Below the pieces are notes generated by a model that made no database searches, was not told the DNA's origin, and saw only the letters and a program-made list of their open reading frames with translations. A stretch of 6,159 bases of DNA from Bacillota bacterium (GTDB taxonomy: Bacteria > Bacillota > Clostridia > Oscillospirales > Ruminococcaceae): the NCBI GenBank assembly GCA_023456995.1, contig JAEWNU010000230.1:1-6159 (forward strand), in the 5' to 3' direction. Position 1 is the first letter of the stretch. Each line of letters opens with the position of its first letter. Both the position numbers and the translations under genes were made by a program. Shown here in pieces: positions 4,908-6,159 of this stretch.

Positions 4908-5750
4908 ATGAAAAAGATTACTGCATTACTGCTGTCGGCCATGATGCTGCTGACAGTCACCGCTTGCGGCTCGGCTTCAAGCTCCGCCGCTCCTTCCGCT
5001 TCTGCACCCTCTAGCGCTTCGGCGTCTGCCCCTTCGGAGAGCGCTGAACCCGCCATTAAGGGCATTGCAGATCTAGTCGGAAAAAAGATTGGCGTTCAGC
5101 TGGGTACCACCGGCGACATCTACGCCTCAGACATCGAGGGTGCAACCATCGAGCAGTACAACAAGGCCTTTGAAGCTGTCCAGGCGCTTTCCCAGGGCAA
5201 GATTGACGCTGTTATGGTAGACGATCAGGTTGCCAAGGCACTGGCCACAAATAACGACGCTGTTACTGTGCTCGAAGAGCCTTTCACCGTTGAGGAATAC
5301 GCGCTCTGCATCTCTAAAGACAAGAGCGACCTCACCAAAGCTATGAACACCGCCATTGCCGAGTTGAAGGCTGACGGCACGCTGCAGGCCATTCTTGACA
5401 AGTATATCGGCCAGGTTGAAGGTGCCAAGGGCTACGAGTCCCCCGCCAATGTTGACCGCTCTAAGGGTACTCTTGTCATGGCGACAAATGCTGAGTTCCC
5501 CCCCTATGAATACTATGAGGGTACCAGCGTTGTCGGCGTCGACGCAGAGTTTGCAAAAGCAATCTGTGACAAGCTTGGCTATGAACTGAAGATTGAAGAT
5601 ATGGCATTTGACGCGATTATCGCTGCCGTTCAGAGTGGCAAGGCCGATTTCGGCGCCGCAGGCATGACCATCACCGATGAACGCCTTATGTCCATCGACT
5701 TTACCGATAGCTACTGCACCGCTTCTCAGGTTATCATCATTAAGAAGTAA
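4908..5750 (+). CDS. Amino-acid ABC transporter substrate-binding lipoprotein, circularly permuted SBP_bac_3 fold
   Basis: Extracellular lipid-anchored receptor that would deliver a polar amino acid to the permease encoded next. ATG 4908 (280 aa) has GGAGGA 7 bases upstream; ATG 4893 lacks a site. Residues 1-20 form a lipoprotein signal peptide (MKK, hydrophobic core, lipobox TVTAC, lipidated C20). Residues 21-49 are a Ser/Ala/Pro linker. Residues 50-168 carry what is normally the second half of SBP_bac_3: IKGIADLVGKKIGVQLGTTG (50-69), the DAVMVDD segment (100-106), EYALCISK (130-137) and the terminal helix to KYIG (165-168). Residues 169-185 are a joining linker. Residues 186-280 carry what is normally the first half: KGTLVMATNAEFPPYEYY (186-203), GVDAEFAKAI (210-219), FDAIIAAVQSGKADF (234-248), AAGMTITDER (250-259) and the hinge strand QVIIIKK (274-280). 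R259 and the TTGD loop (67-70) are the expected ligand contacts. The order is reversed, yet both halves look complete. Confidence 0.93.
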   Translation: MKKITALLLSAMMLLTVTACGSASSSAAPSASAPSSASASAPSESAEPAIKGIADLVGKKIGVQLGTTGDIYASDIEGATIEQYNKAFEAVQALSQGKIDAVMVDDQVAKALATNNDAVTVLEEPFTVEEYALCISKDKSDLTKAMNTAIAELKADGTLQAILDKYIGQVEGAKGYESPANVDRSKGTLVMATNAEFPPYEYYEGTSVVGVDAEFAKAICDKLGYELKIEDMAFDAIIAAVQSGKADFGAAGMTITDERLMSIDFTDSYCTASQVIIIKK

Positions 5751-5779
5751 GTGCGAATAAGGTAAATTTATTATATGCT

Positions 5780-5805
5780 ATAGGGGTTCTTTTCAGGGCC
5801 CCTAT
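5780..5805 (+). terminator. Weak hairpin between SBP and permease genes (possible partial terminator or mRNA stabiliser)
   Basis: ATAGGGG (5780-5786) pairs with CCCCTAT (5799-5805) around a 12-base loop, 30 bases after the SBP stop. The bases that follow (TGTGTTATA) are only modestly T-rich, so termination would be incomplete. Such an element could raise receptor mRNA over permease mRNA, as is common in ABC importer operons. A separate promoter for the permease is not evident. Confidence 0.45.
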
Positions 5806-5860
5806 TGTGTTATACTAATGCATGTACCATCGCGGCGATAAAGTAATGTCAAGGGTGTGA

Positions 5861-6159
5861 ATGGCTTTGAGCTTCTCTGAAAAGTTTTATTTAAATTTCA
5901 TTAAGGATAATCGGTGGAAATATCTCACCGATGGTCTGCAAAACACGATTATCATTGCACTTTTTGCGGTGCTTATTGGTGTTGCCATTGGGTTTCTAAT
6001 TGCGATGGTGCGCACAACACACGACAAAACCTCAAGGCCTAAATGGTGGCTGAAAGCACTAAATATTTTCGCAAAATTTTATCTAACCATCATTAGAGGC
6101 ACCCCTGCGCTGATTCAGTTAATGATCATTTACTACGTGGTTTTCGCCTCGGTAGATAT
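5861..6159 (+). CDS. Amino-acid ABC transporter permease, HisM/GlnP-type (3' end outside window)
   Basis: Integral membrane component of the importer served by the preceding receptor. ATG 5861 is preceded by AAGGGTGTGA (5851-5860), a degenerate but recognisable ribosome binding site; the in-frame ATG at 5846 hits a stop after four codons. Ninety-nine codons are visible. A short cytoplasmic or amphipathic N-terminus with RWKYLTDGLQNT (18-29) leads into transmembrane segment 1 (about 30-50, IIIALFAVLIGVAIGFLIAM), a charged loop (51-65), and the RGTPALIQLMIIYY signature (79-92) that opens segment 2. GLxxT and RGTP..QL are typical of the His/Glu/Gln/Arg/opine permease family. The rest, including the EAA loop that contacts the ATPase, lies beyond the window; an ATPase gene is expected downstream. 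Confidence 0.93.
   Translation, partial: MALSFSEKFYLNFIKDNRWKYLTDGLQNTIIIALFAVLIGVAIGFLIAMVRTTHDKTSRPKWWLKALNIFAKFYLTIIRGTPALIQLMIIYYVVFASVD

Noticed and set aside
4908..5750. Two separate truncated receptor genes or a frameshifted pseudogene instead of one permuted gene
   Set aside because: There is a single uninterrupted frame with one signal peptide, one ribosome binding site and one stop at the hinge. Each half is complete and no segment is duplicated.

Overview
The window looks like a chromosomal segment from an anaerobic, low-to-mid GC Firmicute, most likely a Clostridia/Oscillospirales (Ruminococcaceae-like) gut-type bacterium. The pointers are strong AAGGAGG-type ribosome binding sites, sigma-A-like promoters, a DUF1273/YpsA-type SLOG gene, a split [4Fe-4S] fumarase and an ABC amino-acid importer with a lipoprotein receptor. 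The lineage is inferred from gene style, not from a marker search.

Layout. (1) 1-414, plus: 3' part of a SLOG/DUF1273 protein gene. (2) 453-2413, plus: a good promoter, a leader with a long stem-loop near the predicted mRNA 5' end, aspS (aspartyl-tRNA synthetase of the sequence type I associate with alphaproteobacteria), and a bidirectional terminator. (3) 4240-2510, minus: promoter, fumarase alpha, fumarase beta, and an 84-aa unknown protein coupled to beta by an ATGA overlap. This operon converges on aspS and shares its terminator. (4) 4729-4286, minus: a monocistronic unit for a 98-aa protein with 22 Cys and 12 His, with its own terminator and a promoter resembling mother-cell sporulation promoters. 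(5) 4798-6159, plus: promoter, amino-acid ABC transporter substrate-binding lipoprotein, a short hairpin, and the start of the membrane permease, which runs off the window.

The most notable observation is the substrate-binding protein at 4908-5750. It appears to be a natural circular permutation of the SBP_bac_3 (family 3 solute-binding protein) fold. The half that is normally C-terminal comes first, right after the lipobox and a Ser/Ala/Pro linker. The half that normally follows the signal peptide comes second and ends the protein. The cut lies at the inter-lobe hinge and both halves look complete, so the order is changed but nothing is obviously missing. The permease next door argues that it is a working receptor.

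Secondary points are the His/Cys-rich mini-protein with seven consecutive cysteines and its sporulation-like promoter, an AspRS with a residue associated with non-discriminating enzymes, a structured aspS leader that lacks T-box hallmarks, and the small unknown gene fused by translational coupling to fumarase.
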